Shown here: positions 1-11,364 of the stretch, piece by piece | Layout: each line of letters begins with the position of its first letter | Position numbering within the stretch: the first letter of the stretch is position 1 | NCBI RefSeq assembly: GCF_048569485.1 | Contig: NC_134364.1 | Location: 129,681,089-129,745,088 of the forward strand | DNA from: Anomaloglossus baeobatrachus | Lineage: Eukaryota; Chordata; Amphibia; Anura; Aromobatidae | Length of the DNA stretch: 64,000 nucleotides | Direction: 5' to 3' | Position numbers and translations under genes: made by a program | The notes under the pieces: generated by a model | Seen by the model: only the letters and a program-made list of their open reading frames with translations | Told to the model about the DNA's origin: nothing | The model's database searches: none

Positions 1-970
1 CAGCTGGGCCAGACCCCCACCCCCAGAGACCCCGGGAGCGCAGACGCCCCGTATTGGGAGCGGCAGCCAAGCCAGATGGGCCGGGAGATTGAAGCCCGGG
101 AAAAGGGATAAAGCAGAAATCCTGGCCCACACAATCCGGGAGAAGGAGAACCTGAGGAGTGCCACCTACCGGGTGCGAGGCCAAAAGTTCCAGGGCCAGG
201 TCCGGAGGTTTGACTGTGACCGCAGATGGGGGTTCATCTAGGAGCCCGGCCTGGAGGCTGAAGTGTTCTTCTCCCGCAGAGATGTGAACCCGCACCTACC
301 CTATGGTCACCCGGACCGTGACCTGCTCCATGGCGACTTGGTCCAGTATACCCGGCATTGGGGAGAGAGGGGCTGGTTTGCCCTGGATGTCTGCCTGAGA
401 GAGGGCCGCAGAGCCCCGGAGCCCCATTTCATAAAGACAAGGCCGAGAACTGGCAGGCCACCCAAAAACTATTGGGCTTGTAAATAACACCTCCCTTAAC
501 CGGCCTTCCGGTTTCACAGCCTCCGGAGAGGCAGGCTGGAGGATGGGCCTGCGGGAAATACAGCTACAAACGGTGGCCATCCTCCGAGTCAGGGGTCCCT
601 TTGGACGTGGGGCCTCTGAAAAGACAGGCAAATGTGAAACCCTGCACCCGTCCCGTTGGATAACACCTGGGCCCGTTCCTGGACTGGGGAAAAGGGGTGC
701 TGCCCACTTCTTAGGGGCAGCATCAAGGCTCAGGTTGTTTGGGTGGGTGATTGAAGGACCCGGACTCGTTTCCCGTTATTAATAAAAGTTTACCGTTTGC
801 AACGTTCAAGTATGTGCCTCCCGTAAGGGAAGATTTAAAAAGCTAATGTTCAAAGTATATACAACTGTTAGTAGACTTGTACTGTGTTCCCGTTTTTTAT
901 CTTTCAGAAACAAAATAAACCGGTGATGGACGGGCAGCCCGCGGACGGTCTGCATTAAACCAAGGGGGAA
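1..970 (+). mobile_element. LTR retrotransposon, 3' interior with cold-shock-like segment (fossil)
   Basis: The window opens inside an LTR-type retroelement on the plus strand. Its 3' boundary is a purine run (CAAGGGGGAA) directly before a TGTGACGCCC long terminal repeat at 971, the usual polypurine tract to LTR junction. Between about 150 and 430 the reading resembles a cold-shock domain: an RNP1-like RRWGFI, an RNP2-like EVFFSRRDV and a C-terminal GDLVQY strand. That fold normally binds single-stranded nucleic acid (Y-box, LIN28 families). The element is broken and its 5' part lies outside the window. From about 490 to 960 I see only 3' untranslated sequence. The element assignment is inference from the PPT/LTR junction; no gag or pol is visible here. 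An alternative is a processed host CSD gene lying beside an LTR. Confidence 0.5.
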
Positions 971-1335
971 TGTGACGCCCTGGACTAATGGAGTCGTCCC
1001 AGGTAGTCCCATGCACACACACCCCCTCCCTAAAAAGGTGACAGCAGCCAAACTTTAAAAACCTTGTCACCACCCTCCAGGTTTGATGTCCACACCAGGG
1101 GGGCGGAGCCAGGTGGTTGGCTCCGCCCACCAATGAGTTCACAGGCCTGGAGGCGGGAAAAGGACACAAGTTCAGAGTGTGGTAGTATAGTCTTGATAGT
1201 GAAGGAGGGAGGTCGAGTTAAAGGGCAGACCTGTGACCAGGTCTGCAAATAGTCTACTCAGGTGGCTGGGTTGGAGCCCAGTCACCTCTGGCAAGGATAA
1301 GTATGTGATCTCACTATCCACCCGCCCGCTCTGAT
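971..1335 (+). mobile_element. Long terminal repeat (fossil)
   Basis: The sequence begins TGTGACGCCC right after a polypurine tract, so it reads as the 3' LTR of the element in 1-970. It contains GC-box-like stretches around 1095-1130. The 3' limit is uncertain: after about 1335 the sequence changes to a block that resembles another dispersed repeat. The family is probably Gypsy-like, from the TGTGACGC start common in frog LTRs as I recall; this is not proved here. Age cannot be estimated because the partner LTR is outside the window. Confidence 0.5.
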
Positions 1336-3063
1336 GTCAGGAGAACGGGAGGTGTCAGGCAGTGTGATCATATACTCCCACTAGCACTACAGATCGCAGC
1401 AAGACTGACAAGCTGGTGACATGCAACACCGCATGTGTCAGAGCAGAGCATGTCACCAGCTTACTCTGCTCTGTCACCTGTCGTGCTGCATGGGACCAAG
1501 TTACTGCACACTGTGACTTGTGCTGCATGGGACCAACTGTCTCCACTCTGTCACCAGCACAACAAGTCACAGTGGAGCAAGGTGAGTGACATGCAGCACA
1601 GCATGTAACAGAGCACCTCTCTTCCCTCTCTCTTCCCTCTCTCTTCCCCCTTTCTCTCTTCCCTCCCTCCTCTCTCTTTTCTCTCTCTCTCTTTTCTCTC
1701 TCTTTTCTTTCTCTGTCAGTACAGAAATCTTTATCGTAAAGGGGTGAGAGGGAGTAATAAAGATGGAGTACCTAATGTGTCTGTGTATTTATTTCTAATA
1801 AAGTATTTTTTCTCTGTGTGGTGTCAAACTTGGCCTCACATTAAGATTCTCGGGGCTTTATACCAGCTGGTAAAACAAAGCTGGTATTAGCCCCTTATTA
1901 CCCAGTTTGTCACCTGGCACCAGGGTCACTGGAAGAGTTGGATATAGCACCAGAAGATGGTGCTTCGATGAAAGTGACATTTTTTGGGGCAGCTGTGAAC
2001 TGCAATATGCAGCGGGGGGGGGGGGGGGGGGGGCAGAAAGCTTGGGCCACCCTGCGCTACGGATTCCAATCCCCAGCTGCCTAGTTGTACCTGGCTGGAC
2101 ACAAAATATGGGTGAAGCCCACGTTATTTTTTTTTTTTTTAAATTAGTTCATGAAATTCATGAAATAATTTAAAAACAGGGCTTCCCTATATTTTTTGTT
2201 CCCAGCCGGGTACAAATAGGCAGCTGGGGGTTGGGGGAAGCCCATACCTGCCTGCTGTACCTGGCTGGCATACAAAAATATGGCGAAGCCCACGTCTTCC
2301 CTGGATTTTCCATTGCCAGTGAAGGTAACACCAAGCAGTGGGGGTTAGCAGCCAGTAGCTGCTTCGGTTACCCTTAGCAATAGAAAATGCAGCGGGAGCC
2401 CACGCATTTTGTTACCCCTAACCCTAGGGTTAGGGTTATGTGTTTGGTTTTTTGTTTTTTTTTAATGTATTTAAAAAAAAAAATGACATGGGCTTCGCCC
2501 ATTGAGCGCCAGAGCATTTTGCTGCTCGCTCATCCCTACTCCTGACCACACAGCCAGCAGAACAAGTAATCAGATGACTCCAGTGTCGGATGATTACTTG
2601 TTCTGTGTCCCCGTCTCTCTGTATCCATCGCAGTGTGTATGGGCTGTGAGGTCAGCTGAGTTCAGTCCGGCACTGGAGTCAGCTGATCTAAACTCAGCTG
2701 AACTCCAGTCCGCACACGCTGTGATGGATGCAGCGGGGCACAGAACAAGTAATCGGCCGTCACTGGAGTCAACTGATCTGAACTCAGCTGAACTCCAGCC
2801 CGCACACGCTGTGATGGATGCAGCTGGGCACAGAACAAGTAATCGGCCGACACTGGAGTCTGCTGATCTGAACTCAGCTGACTCCTGGCACACGGTCACA
2901 CGTGATCAGCAGCAGGTAGTGACTGCTGTTAACATGCATCCATCGCAGCATGTGCGGACTGTGAGATCAGGAGTCAGCTGACTCCAGTGCCGGATGATAA
3001 ATTCTGTGTCCCGCTGGAGAAGGATCCGGTAAAATAACAATTGCGGTTGCATGTGCTGCACAT
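1336..3063. repeat. Block of unclassified dispersed repeats, no gene
   Basis: No coding signal. The block holds a CT-rich microsatellite (about 1615-1715), a run of about 18 G (near 2017-2034), an A/T-rich part with two related passages on 'aagcccacgt' (about 2100 and 2290), and 2-3 tandem copies of a ~90-bp unit at about 2671-2900. Its style resembles the non-autonomous element at 36590-37990 (stop-rich, 'ccttattac', 'gaagcccacg'). The passage ending 'gctcgctcatcc' near 2535 resembles the terminus of the small MITE at 20725-20934. I read it as nested, decayed DNA-transposon material. Confidence 0.45.
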
Positions 3064-4068
3064 TTAAAGGGAACCTGTCATCAGAAATTTCGCCCAAAAG
3101 CTAAAAGATTCCCCCTCTGCAGCTCCTGGGCTGCATTCTAGGAAGGTCCCTGTTATTATTGTGCCCCATGTGAGACCAAAATAAAGCCTTTATAAAGTGC
3201 TACCTTTTTGTATGCAGCTTCTGTAAATGTGACACGGGGGCGGGCTCTCTGCCGTCCGTTATTCTGCCCCCTGGTCCTGTATGCCGCCCCCATCGCTCCT
3301 TCCATATCTGATGCACCGCCCACTGCTCCAGCCATCCCCGCGCATGCCTAGTGCCAGTCTCACAGGACTGAGCAGTGTGACCGCTGGTGACGTGTGCGCA
3401 GGCAAGTGATTATGGGCGGGACTGTGACTGTTATCAGCAAGTACCCGCCCATAATCTCGTGAGCGCGCAAACCTCTCCAGCGGTCACACTGAGCTCAGTG
3501 TAGATGCTAGACTGTATGGGCTGCTTCCAGGGATGACGTCCCTTTGTCACGTGATAGGGGCGTGTTCAAAATACTATCACGTGACAAAGGGACGTCATCC
3601 TTGGAAGCAGCCCATACAGTCTAGCATCTACACTGAGCTCAGTGTGACCGCTGGAAAGGTTTGCGCGCTCACGAGATTATGGGCGGGTACTTGCTGATAA
3701 CAGTCACAGTCCCGCCCATAATCACTTGCCTGCGCACACGTCACCAGCGGTCACACTGCTCAGTCCTGTGAGACTGGCACTGGGCATGCGCGGGGATGGC
3801 TGGAGCAGTGGGCGGTGCATCAGATATGGAAAGGAGCGATGGGGGCGGCATACAGGACCAGGGGGCAGAATAACGGACGGCAGAGAGCCCGCCCCCGTGT
3901 CACATTTACAGAAGCTGCATACAAAAAGGTAGCACTTTATAAAGGCTTTATTTTGGTCTCACATGGGGCACAATAATAACAGGGACCTTCCTAGAATGCA
4001 GCCCAGGAGCTGCAGAGGGGGAATCGTTTAGCTTTTGGGCGAAATTTCTGATGACAGGTTCCCTTTAA
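3064..4068. mobile_element. T2/Kolobok-type foldback MITE, ~1 kb near-perfect palindrome
   Basis: The element starts TTAAAGGGAAC and ends with its exact reverse complement, with TTAA on both sides. Two arms of about 490 bp are almost identical inverted copies around a ~16-nt centre near 3558-3573. It therefore folds into one long hairpin. TTAA target duplication and a TTAAAGG start fit the T2 group of Kolobok elements described from Xenopus; piggyBac also uses TTAA, so superfamily is an inference. The few mismatches between arms suggest young age or arm-to-arm gene conversion. No transposase is present. Confidence 0.8.
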
Positions 4069-4270
4069 TCCACAAGATCCGGTCACATCCGGTTTGCGTT
4101 TTTTTGCATACAGGCAAAAAACCGCTGATGTGAAAGTAGCTTGCAAAATGCATGCCACATGGGTGATACAGACGACACACAGAGACTAGGCAAGAGGAAA
4201 AAAGCAATCTCATGACCCCATCATTTGTTTTTCCCCATTTATCTATTTTTTTCACATGTTGCGCCAGCTA
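4069..4270. other. Spacer, nothing recognised
   Basis: A 200-bp A/T-rich stretch between two MITEs. It has Cs and Gs arranged like the hAT-type MITE that follows, but no boundary that I can support. Confidence 0.4.
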
Positions 4271-4739
4271 AGGCTGCTTCCATACATCAGTTTTTTGCCA
4301 TCAGGCACAATCTGGCGAAAAACTGATAAAGCCGGATCAATTTTTTTCCGCATTTAATTGTATTAGCGCCGGATTGTGCCTGACGCCCTTGTGTTGCATC
4401 CGTTGTGCACAGATCCAGCGAAATGTATGTGTCCAGCTGCCGGAAAGGACGCAGCATGCAACGTTTTTGGCAGCGGCAAAAAAAATGGACAGCGCCAGAT
4501 CCAGCGTCATGTAAAATGAAAGCCTATGGGCGCTGGATCCGCCGTAAAGCGGCATATAACGCATTACAGCGACTGATTCCGGTTTTTTTCTACTGAGCAT
4601 GCTCAGTAGCACAACGGATCCGTCCAAAAACTGATGGAAAAAACTGATGCAACTGATCCGATTTTTCGCCTGATCCATTGCATCAGTTTTTACACCGGAT
4701 TGTGCCTGATGCCAAAAAACTGGTGTGTGAAAGCAGACT
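4271..4739. mobile_element. hAT-like MITE
   Basis: The ends are inverted repeats of about 40 bp: the left begins near AGGCTGCTTCCATACATCAG and the right ends with the complementary CTGGTGTGTGAAAGCAGACT, with a few substitutions. The interior has further imperfect self-complementarity around 'ggattgtgcctga'. No coding capacity. The G-rich start and ACACATCAG pattern look hAT-like, but I could not find a clean 8-bp target duplication. Confidence 0.6.
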
Positions 4740-4754
4740 ATTCATAATTTCTGT

Positions 4755-4775
4755 GCGCGCGCACACACACACACA

Positions 4776-4808
<33 letters not shown>
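4755..4808. repeat. CA microsatellite
   Basis: An alternating CA/CG run, pure CA in its right half, that lies just outside the hAT-like MITE. Confidence 0.9.
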
Positions 4809-5479
4809 TGAACCATATGAGAACAAGCAGAAGATAGCCGCTTTCTTCCCCTGATTGTGCAGAGCTGGGAGCTGCTGTGTCACTCTTGTGATTTCTCTCA
4901 GTGCTTCCACACAGTGAAGAGGCAGGGAGGAGTCTTTGGGTGGAGAGCTGAGTGGGTGTGTTAGATACAGTCCTAAGAATTATGGGAGTTGTAGGAACTG
5001 AACCCAGGAAGTCAGGAGAGAGACTACCCCATCAGAGCTGGAGCCAGAAATGAGGATGTGCTGCTAGAGCACGATAAAAGGTAATATTGCTGAAATAACA
5101 TAATAAATGTGTGGAGAGGCACATATTAGCAACATTTATGAGAGAAAAAAAAAATCTGTTTTGGTAACTGGACAACTTCTTTAAGACCTCCTTCACATGT
5201 CCGTGTTTCTGGTCGTGTTGTATCATTTTTTTTTACCACATATACCCATTATGACCTATGGTGCAGCTCTCATTTCTGTGTGTTTACACAGACCGTGTGT
5301 CCATGTGGTCCACATGAAATGTCGTTTGTTTTTCCCTGCAGCACAGATGACAGTGGTCAATAGTACACTATGGGGCCGTGAAGAATACGCACAGCACACG
5401 TACAGCATCAGTGTATAGTATGTGTGCCATCAGTTTCCTCTACATGTTTAACACTGAAAATATTGGAGAAGCTTTGTAT
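4809..5479. other. No gene seen
   Basis: It includes 'attatgggagttgtagg', a motif common at ends of dispersed vertebrate repeats, and a 'cacatgtccgtgtt' passage reminiscent of hAT-type termini near 5192. No splice-bounded open frame or known protein is visible. Confidence 0.4.
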
Positions 5480-6304
5480 TTGTTGTATATGTAGTTAGCT
5501 GGGTTATGGTACTGTATCTATGCAGTAAGCATGGTTTTGCTCCCATATCTATATAGTAAGCTGAGTTATAGTACCATATTTGAGCAGTAAGCTTAGTTAT
5601 GGTACTATGTGTATGCAGTAATATTGATCTGTTCCCGTATGTATGTAGGATGCTTGGTTCTGTTGCTGTTTCTATGTAGAAATATATATAGAGTAAGTAC
5701 GATTGTGTTCCTGTATTGATATACTAAGCTCGGTTCTGTTCCCATATCTCTGTAGTAAGCTCGGTTCTGTTCCCATATCTCCGTAGTAAGCTCGGTTCTG
5801 CTCCTATATCTCTGTAGTAAGCTCAGTTCTGATCTCATATCTCTATAGTAAGCTCGGTTCTGCTCCCATATCTCTGTAGTAAGCTCGGTTCTGCTCTCAT
5901 ACCTCCATAGTAAGCCCTGTTCTGCTCCCTTATCTCTGTAGTAAGCTCGGTTCTGTTCCCATATCTCCGTAGTAAGCTCTGTTTTGCTCCCATATCTCCG
6001 TAGTAAGCACGGTTCTGCTCCTATATCTCTGTAGTAAGCTCGGTTCTGATCTCATATCTCTATAGTAAGCTCGGTTCTGCTCCCATATCTCTGTAGTAAG
6101 CTCGGTTCTGCTCCCATATCTCTGTAGTAAGCTCGGTTCTGCTCCCATATCTCTGTAGTAAGCTCGGTTCTGCTCTCATATCTCTGTAGTAAGCTCGGTT
6201 CTGCTCTCATACCTCCATAGTAAGCTCTGTTCTGCTCCCTTATCTCCGTAATAAGCCCTGTTCTGCTCCCTTATCTCCGTAGTAAGCTCGGTTCTGCTCC
6301 TATA
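5480..6304. repeat. 31-bp minisatellite, left part
   Basis: Tandem copies of a 31-bp unit on the pattern CTCGGTTCTGCTCCCATATC + TCTGTAGTAAG. It is degenerate at the outer (left) edge and regular from about 5730. Because 31 is not a multiple of 3 and the unit lacks stops in all minus-strand phases, it yields spurious minus-strand open frames. It is one array with 7951-9015, split by the Tc1 element. Confidence 0.93.
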
Positions 6305-7948
6305 CAGTCATATGAAAACGTTTGGGCACCCCTATTAATGTTAACCTTTTTTCTTTATAACAATTTGGGTTTTTGCAACAGCTATTTCAGTTTCATATAT
6401 CTAATAAATGATGGACTCAGTAATATTTCTGGATTGAAATGAGATTTATTGTACTAACAGAAAATGTGCAATCCGCATTTAAACAAAATTTGACCGGTGC
6501 ATAAGTATGGGCACCCTTATCAATTTCTTGATTTGAACACTCCTACTGTTTACTAACTTACTAAAGCACTAAATTGGTTTTGTAACCTCATTGAGCTTTG
6601 AACTTCATAGGCAGGTGTATCCAATCATGAGAAAAGGTATTTAAGGTGGCCACTTGCAAGTTGTTCTCCTATTTGAATCTCCTATGAAGAGTGGCATCAT
6701 GGGCTCCTCAAAACAACTCTCAAATGATCTGAAAACAAAGATTATTCAACATAGTTGTTGATAGGAAGAATACAAAAAGTTGTCTCAGAGATTTAAACTG
6801 TCTGTTTCCACTGTGAGGAACATAGTAAGGAAATGGAAGAACACAGGTACAGTTCTTGTTAAGCCCAGAAGTGGCAGGCCAAGAAAAATATCAGAAAGGC
6901 AGAGAAGAAGAATGGTGAGAACAGTCAAGGACAATCCACAGACCACCTCCAAAGACCTGCAGCTTCATCTTGCTGCAGATGGTGTCAATGTGCATCGGTC
7001 AACAATACAGCGCACGTTGCACAAGGAGAAGCTGTATGGGAGAGTGATGCGAAAGAAGCCGTTTCTGCAGCACGCCACAAACAGAGTCGCCTGAGGTATG
7101 CAAAAGCACATTTGGACAAGCCAGTTACATTTTGGCAGAAGGTCCTGTGGACTGATGAAACAAAGATTGAGTTGTTTGGTCATACAAAAAGGCATTATGC
7201 ATGGAGGCAAAAAAACCACGGCATTCCAAGAAAAGCACTTACTACCCACAGTAAAATTTGGTGGAGGTTCCATCATGCTTTGGGGCTGTGTGGCCAATGC
7301 CGGCACCGGGAATCATGTTAAAGTTGAGGGTTGCATGGATTCAACTCAGTATCAGCAGATTCTTCACAATAATGTGCAAGAATCAGTGACGAAGTTGAAG
7401 TTACGCAGGGGATGGATATTTCAGCAAGACAATTATCCAAAACACCGCTCCAAATCTACTCAGGCATTCATGCAGAGGAACAATTACAATGTTCTGGAAT
7501 GGCCATCCCAGTCCCCAGACCTGAATATCATTGAAAATCTGTGGGATGATGTGAAGCGGCTGTCCATGCTCGGCGACCATCAAACTTAACTGAACTGGAA
7601 TTGTTTTGTAAACAGGAATGGTCAAATATCCCTTCATCTAGGATCCAGGAAGTCATTAAAAGCTACAGGAAGCGACTAGAGGCTGTTATTTTTGCAAAAG
7701 GAGGATCTGCAAAATATTAATGTCACTTTTATGTTGAGGTGCCCATACTTTTGCACCAGTCAAATTTTGTTTAAATGCGGATTGCACATTTTCTGTTAGT
7801 ACAATAAACCTCATTTCAATCCAGAAATATTACTGAGTCCATCAGTTATTAGTTATATGAAACTGAAAAAGCTGTTGCAAAACCCCAATTTGTTATAAAG
7901 AAAAAAGGTTAACATTAATAGGGGTGCCCAAACTTTTTCATATGACTG
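6305..7948 (+). mobile_element. Tc1-like DNA transposon, 1,644 bp, inserted in a minisatellite
   Basis: Both termini carry long inverted repeats (CAGTCATATGAAAACGTTTG at left, its near complement at right), flanked by a TA duplication at 6303-6304 and 7949-7950. A transposase remnant fills the middle. The host minisatellite continues in register on both sides (unit sequence 'cata|tctc'), so the empty site can be read directly. Length and structure are those of a complete Tc1 element whose gene has since decayed. Confidence 0.95.
6684..7720 (+). pseudogene. Tc1 transposase, decayed
   Basis: The frame starts MKSGIMGSSKQLSND. An N-terminal paired-type helix-turn-helix region follows (KLSVSTVRNIVRKWKNTG, then the GRPRK hook). 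The DDE catalytic core is still readable: D in LWTDETKIELFG, D in FQQDNYPKH and E in SPDLNIIENLW. There are 34 residues between the second D and the E, diagnostic of Tc1 (DD34E). The gene is broken by a stop soon after the start (near 6759) and by frame changes near 7090, near 7215 (in an A-run) and near 7565. It cannot make active enzyme. The family cuts and pastes at TA dinucleotides in the nucleus. Confidence 0.92.
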
Positions 7949-7950
7949 TA

Positions 7951-9015
7951 TCTCATCTCTGCAGTAAGCTCGGTTCTGCTCCCATATCTCTGTAGTAAGC
8001 TCGGTTCTGCTCCCATATGTCTGTAGTAAGCTCGATTCTGCTCCCATATCTCTGTAGTAAGCTCGGCTCTGATCCCATATCTCTGTAGTAAGCTCGGTTC
8101 TGCTCCCATATCTCTGTAGTAAGCTCGGTTCTGATCTCGTATCTCTGTAGTAAGCTCGGTTCTGATCCCATATCTCTGTAGTGAGCTCGGTTCTGCTCCC
8201 ATATCTCTGTAGTAATCTCGGTTCTGATCCCATATCTCTGTAGTAAGCTCGGTTCTGATCTCGTATCTCTGTAGTAAGCTTGGCTCTGCTCACATATATC
8301 TGTAGTAAGCTCGGTTCTGCTCCCATATCTCTGTAGTAAGCTCTATTCTGATCCCATATCTCTGTAGTAAGCTCGATTCTGATCCCATATCTCTGTAGTA
8401 AGCTCGGTTCTGATCCCATATCTCTGTAGTAATCTCGGTTCTGATCTCGTATCTCTGTAGTAAGCTCAGTTCTGATCCCATATCTCTGTAGTAAACTCGG
8501 TTCTGCTCCCATATATATATCTCTGTAGTAATCTCGGTTCTGATCTCGTATCTTTGTAGTAAACTCGGTTCTGATCCCATATCTCTGTAGTAAGCTCGGT
8601 TCTGATCTTGTATCTCTGTAGTAAGCTCGGTTCTGATCTTGTATCTCTGTAGTAAGCTCGGTTCTGATCTTGTATCTCTGTAGTAAGCTCGGTTCTGATC
8701 TCGTATCTCTGTAATAAGCTCGGTTCTGATCTTGTATCTCTGTAGTAAGCTCGGTTCTGCTCCCATATCTCTGTAGTAAGCTCGGTTCTGATCTTGTATC
8801 TCTGTAGTAAACTCGGTTCTGATCCCATATCTCTGTAGTAAGCTTGGTTCTGATCTCGTATCTCTGTAATAAGCTCGGTTCTGATCTTGTATCTCTGTAG
8901 TAAGCTCGGTTCTGCTCCCATATCTCTGTAGTAATCTCAGTTCTGATCTTGTATCTCTGTAGTAAGCTCAGTTCTGATCTTGTATCTCTGTAGTAAGCTC
9001 GGTTCTGCTCCCATA
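7951..9015. repeat. 31-bp minisatellite, right part
   Basis: This continues the array left of the Tc1 insertion, about 34 units. Two main unit variants alternate (…TTCTGCTCCCATATC… and …TTCTGATCTCGTATC / CTTGTATC…). One unit carries an 8-bp 'atatatat' expansion near 8512. Decayed copies trail to about 9130. The long minus-strand open frame here is an artefact of the stop-free unit. Confidence 0.93.
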
Positions 9016-9134
9016 AGCTCACTTCATTTCCCATATCTATGCAGTATTCTTGGTTCTGTTGCAGTATTTATGTACGCAGAAAGCTAGGCTCTGTTCCCAT
9101 ATATATGCAGTGAGCTAAGCTCTGTTTCCATATA

Positions 9135-9520
9135 CAACCCCTGGTAAAAATTACGGACTCACCTGGCTCTGAGGATGTTCATTCAGTTGTTTATTTTCGT
9201 GTAAAAAAAGCAGATCACAGACGGCACAAAACTAAAGTCATTTCAAATATCAACTTTCTGGTTTTAAGAAACACTAAAAAAAAATAAATCATGAAAACAT
9301 AATGTGCACCCAGTAATGGTTACTGTTCAAGACCAGACAGGGGGAAAAATTATGGAATCATGAAAAACAAACAAAAGAACACTCCAATACATCACTAGTA
9401 TGTTGTTTCACCACCTCTGGCTTTTATAACAGCTTGCAGTCTCTGAGGCATGGACTTAATGAGTGACAAACAGTACCAATCATCAATCTGTCCCCATCTT
9501 TTTTGTTTGTTTTTCATGAT
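9135..9520 (+). mobile_element. Tc1-like element, 5' fragment
   Basis: It begins after TA with CAACCCCTGGTAAAAATTAC and runs through the A-rich 5' region and 'ggcttttataacagcttgcag', a passage typical of a fish/frog Tc1 family. The sequence stops matching near 'ttttcatgataa' and no right terminus is present, so it is a truncated copy. No transposase catalytic motif is retained. Confidence 0.7.
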
Positions 9521-10520
9521 AAGCCGTCGCCCTCTGTGCAGGACGACCTCCACTAGAACAACTCCCGCCGCTCCCTTGACGCAGCCGCTCCGGCGACTGC
9601 TTCTTGTGCTCCACACGCTTTTCGCTCTGTTTGCGCTCACAGGATGTGTCCTGTGATTCCTCCATGCTAACTAGTGGAATAGCCGGCTAGAGCACCTGGG
9701 ACCTGTAGTCCGTCCCTTTTAAACAATGTGGGGCAGCCAGCGGTGGGCAGCGCCATCTTGCCGCCCACCGCACATGCGCAGAGGTGACGCCTGTTCTGAC
9801 GTCACCTCTGGTCGACTTCCTGAAGCGGGAGGAAGTCGCAGCCGCGCGTACTACCTTCTGGGACAGCCGCCAGGCGCCGAGCAGGGACGTCAATCCGGGG
9901 AGGAAGCGGCAGCCCTGGCAGGAACAGCTGCTGGGCGCCGAACCAGGACCGCCTGAACTGCTTCCACACGCTGCTTCTCGCAGGTACAATAGGATCCCCT
10001 TCTCATATCCTCAGCAGAGAACCCCCCCCCCCCGACGACGCAACCAGGGCTGAGGCCATGGAATCCACCATTTTCCAGCTCCACATAGCCCCAGGATCTG
10101 CCGCCTTCACTGTGCCACAGCTCTACTGGGTCTCCCATCCTGGGACAGGAAACCAAAACTGATGCGGTAGAGAGGTGCCGCCCTTTTATTTCAGTGGGTT
10201 TCCTGTCCTAAGATGGGCAGACCTATCTCTCTGGTGGCGCGGTCATGGTGAAGGGAAAACAATTGCACTGCACTCGCAGTACACTGGTGTACCGCGAGTG
10301 CAGGGCGAGAATGGCAATAGCCGGCAATGGAGGAGAGAGGGAGAGAAGTCTTTCCCTCTCCTCCGCAGCGCCTGCCCGCCCTCGCAGCTGAGGTCCAATC
10401 GTATGATTGGACCAAAGACGCAGTGACACTTGCATGACACTCGGCTCCTGCTGTGCTGCCAGCGTGAGCCGAGTGTCATGCGAGGATCGCAGTAGATACC
10501 CATGTGGCCCCGGCCTAAAT
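9521..10520. other. GC-rich, hairpin-rich stretch, no gene
   Basis: It is CpG-rich between about 9690 and 9960, with a GAGGTGACGC/GACGTCACCTC inverted repeat at 9780-9808. Two clear hairpins follow: about 10268-10303, and a 17-bp stem TGCATGACACTCGGCTC (10431-10447) pairing with 10466-10482. A palindromic CCAATCGTATGATTGG lies at 10395-10410. The hairpins resemble parts of a decayed foldback MITE. Open frames here are short and show no family I know. Confidence 0.4.
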
Positions 10521-11364
10521 CAGACAGAACCTGGTCTGGTGAGATAATGGAATCAACTGAGTGTTATTTAACCACAACATGAGGTCAACATAAGGTTCAA
10601 TCAACAGGTACATTCTGAAACTCAAACATGAGGCTCTGCTGATCCCAACATAACATGAGGCAGCAACCTCACCATGCGGCATAATCTACTCAGATAGCTC
10701 CAAGGCTAAACTTTTGTGCACGAGGCCCAGGTTTGCATAAGGCATGCAGCTTAAGTCAGCCCAGAGGCCCCGCACATTCCCAGTGCACTTACCTGTGCAG
10801 CCTCCACTGTGCGGTGGCTTCACCCCTTCTTTCCACCTGCAAACCTTAGAGGGATAGAGGAAAACTGGTAATGCCAAGAGCCCTCCATGAAGAGAAGTGG
10901 CATCATGGGCAGGAAGACCACATCGTTGCAGATGGTGCGCTGATGGCTGAGGGACCTCTCTTTGAGAGGTGTCAGCCCCGGCCCGCTTAACAGAGAAGAA
11001 GGGAAGGCCGAAAGCCCCCGATCCCCCGAGTCCGTTCTCATACAGCGAGCGATGGCTGAGGGACCTCTCTTTGAGAGGTGTCGGCCCCGGGCAACTTGAC
11101 AGTTTGAAGGGAAGTCCGAGACCCCCGATCCCCCTGAGCCCGTACTTCTCGAGTCCGTATGATGACATTCCAAAAGGATAAAATAGCTCCACTCTAGGAG
11201 CACCTCTCATGCGTCTGTCTCCTGAAGGGACAGGAAAAACACTGAAGGCTGGAGGTGGGAGGGGCCTTTTAACTGCTCTCTGATCCTATCCCCTATAGGT
11301 CTAAGGGATTAACTCCTCCTGTGGTGCTGTCCGCAGGGACGTTCTGGAAAAAGAGAGATTAGAT
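10521..11364. repeat. Unclassified dispersed repeat with a 109-bp internal duplication
   Basis: A GATGGCTGAGGGACCTCTCT passage occurs at 10942 and again at 11051, each followed by 'gaggtgtc' and a CCCGG run, so the core is duplicated with a 109-bp period. The right end carries 'gtggtgctgtccgcaggg'. The minus-strand open frames over this piece match no protein I know, and they share the duplication, so I read them as non-coding. Confidence 0.45.

Noticed and set aside
296-631. Minus-strand frame of 111 residues opposite the cold-shock-like segment
   Set aside because: It is a shadow of the plus-strand reading and resembles nothing on its own.
3064-4068. Possible viral inverted terminal repeat or origin of replication
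   Set aside because: TTAA flanks and the T2-type terminus explain the palindrome as a MITE; no viral gene is nearby.
10686-11210. Minus-strand frame of 174 residues
   Set aside because: It covers a 109-bp internal duplication of a dispersed repeat. The two halves are the same sequence and resemble no protein I know.
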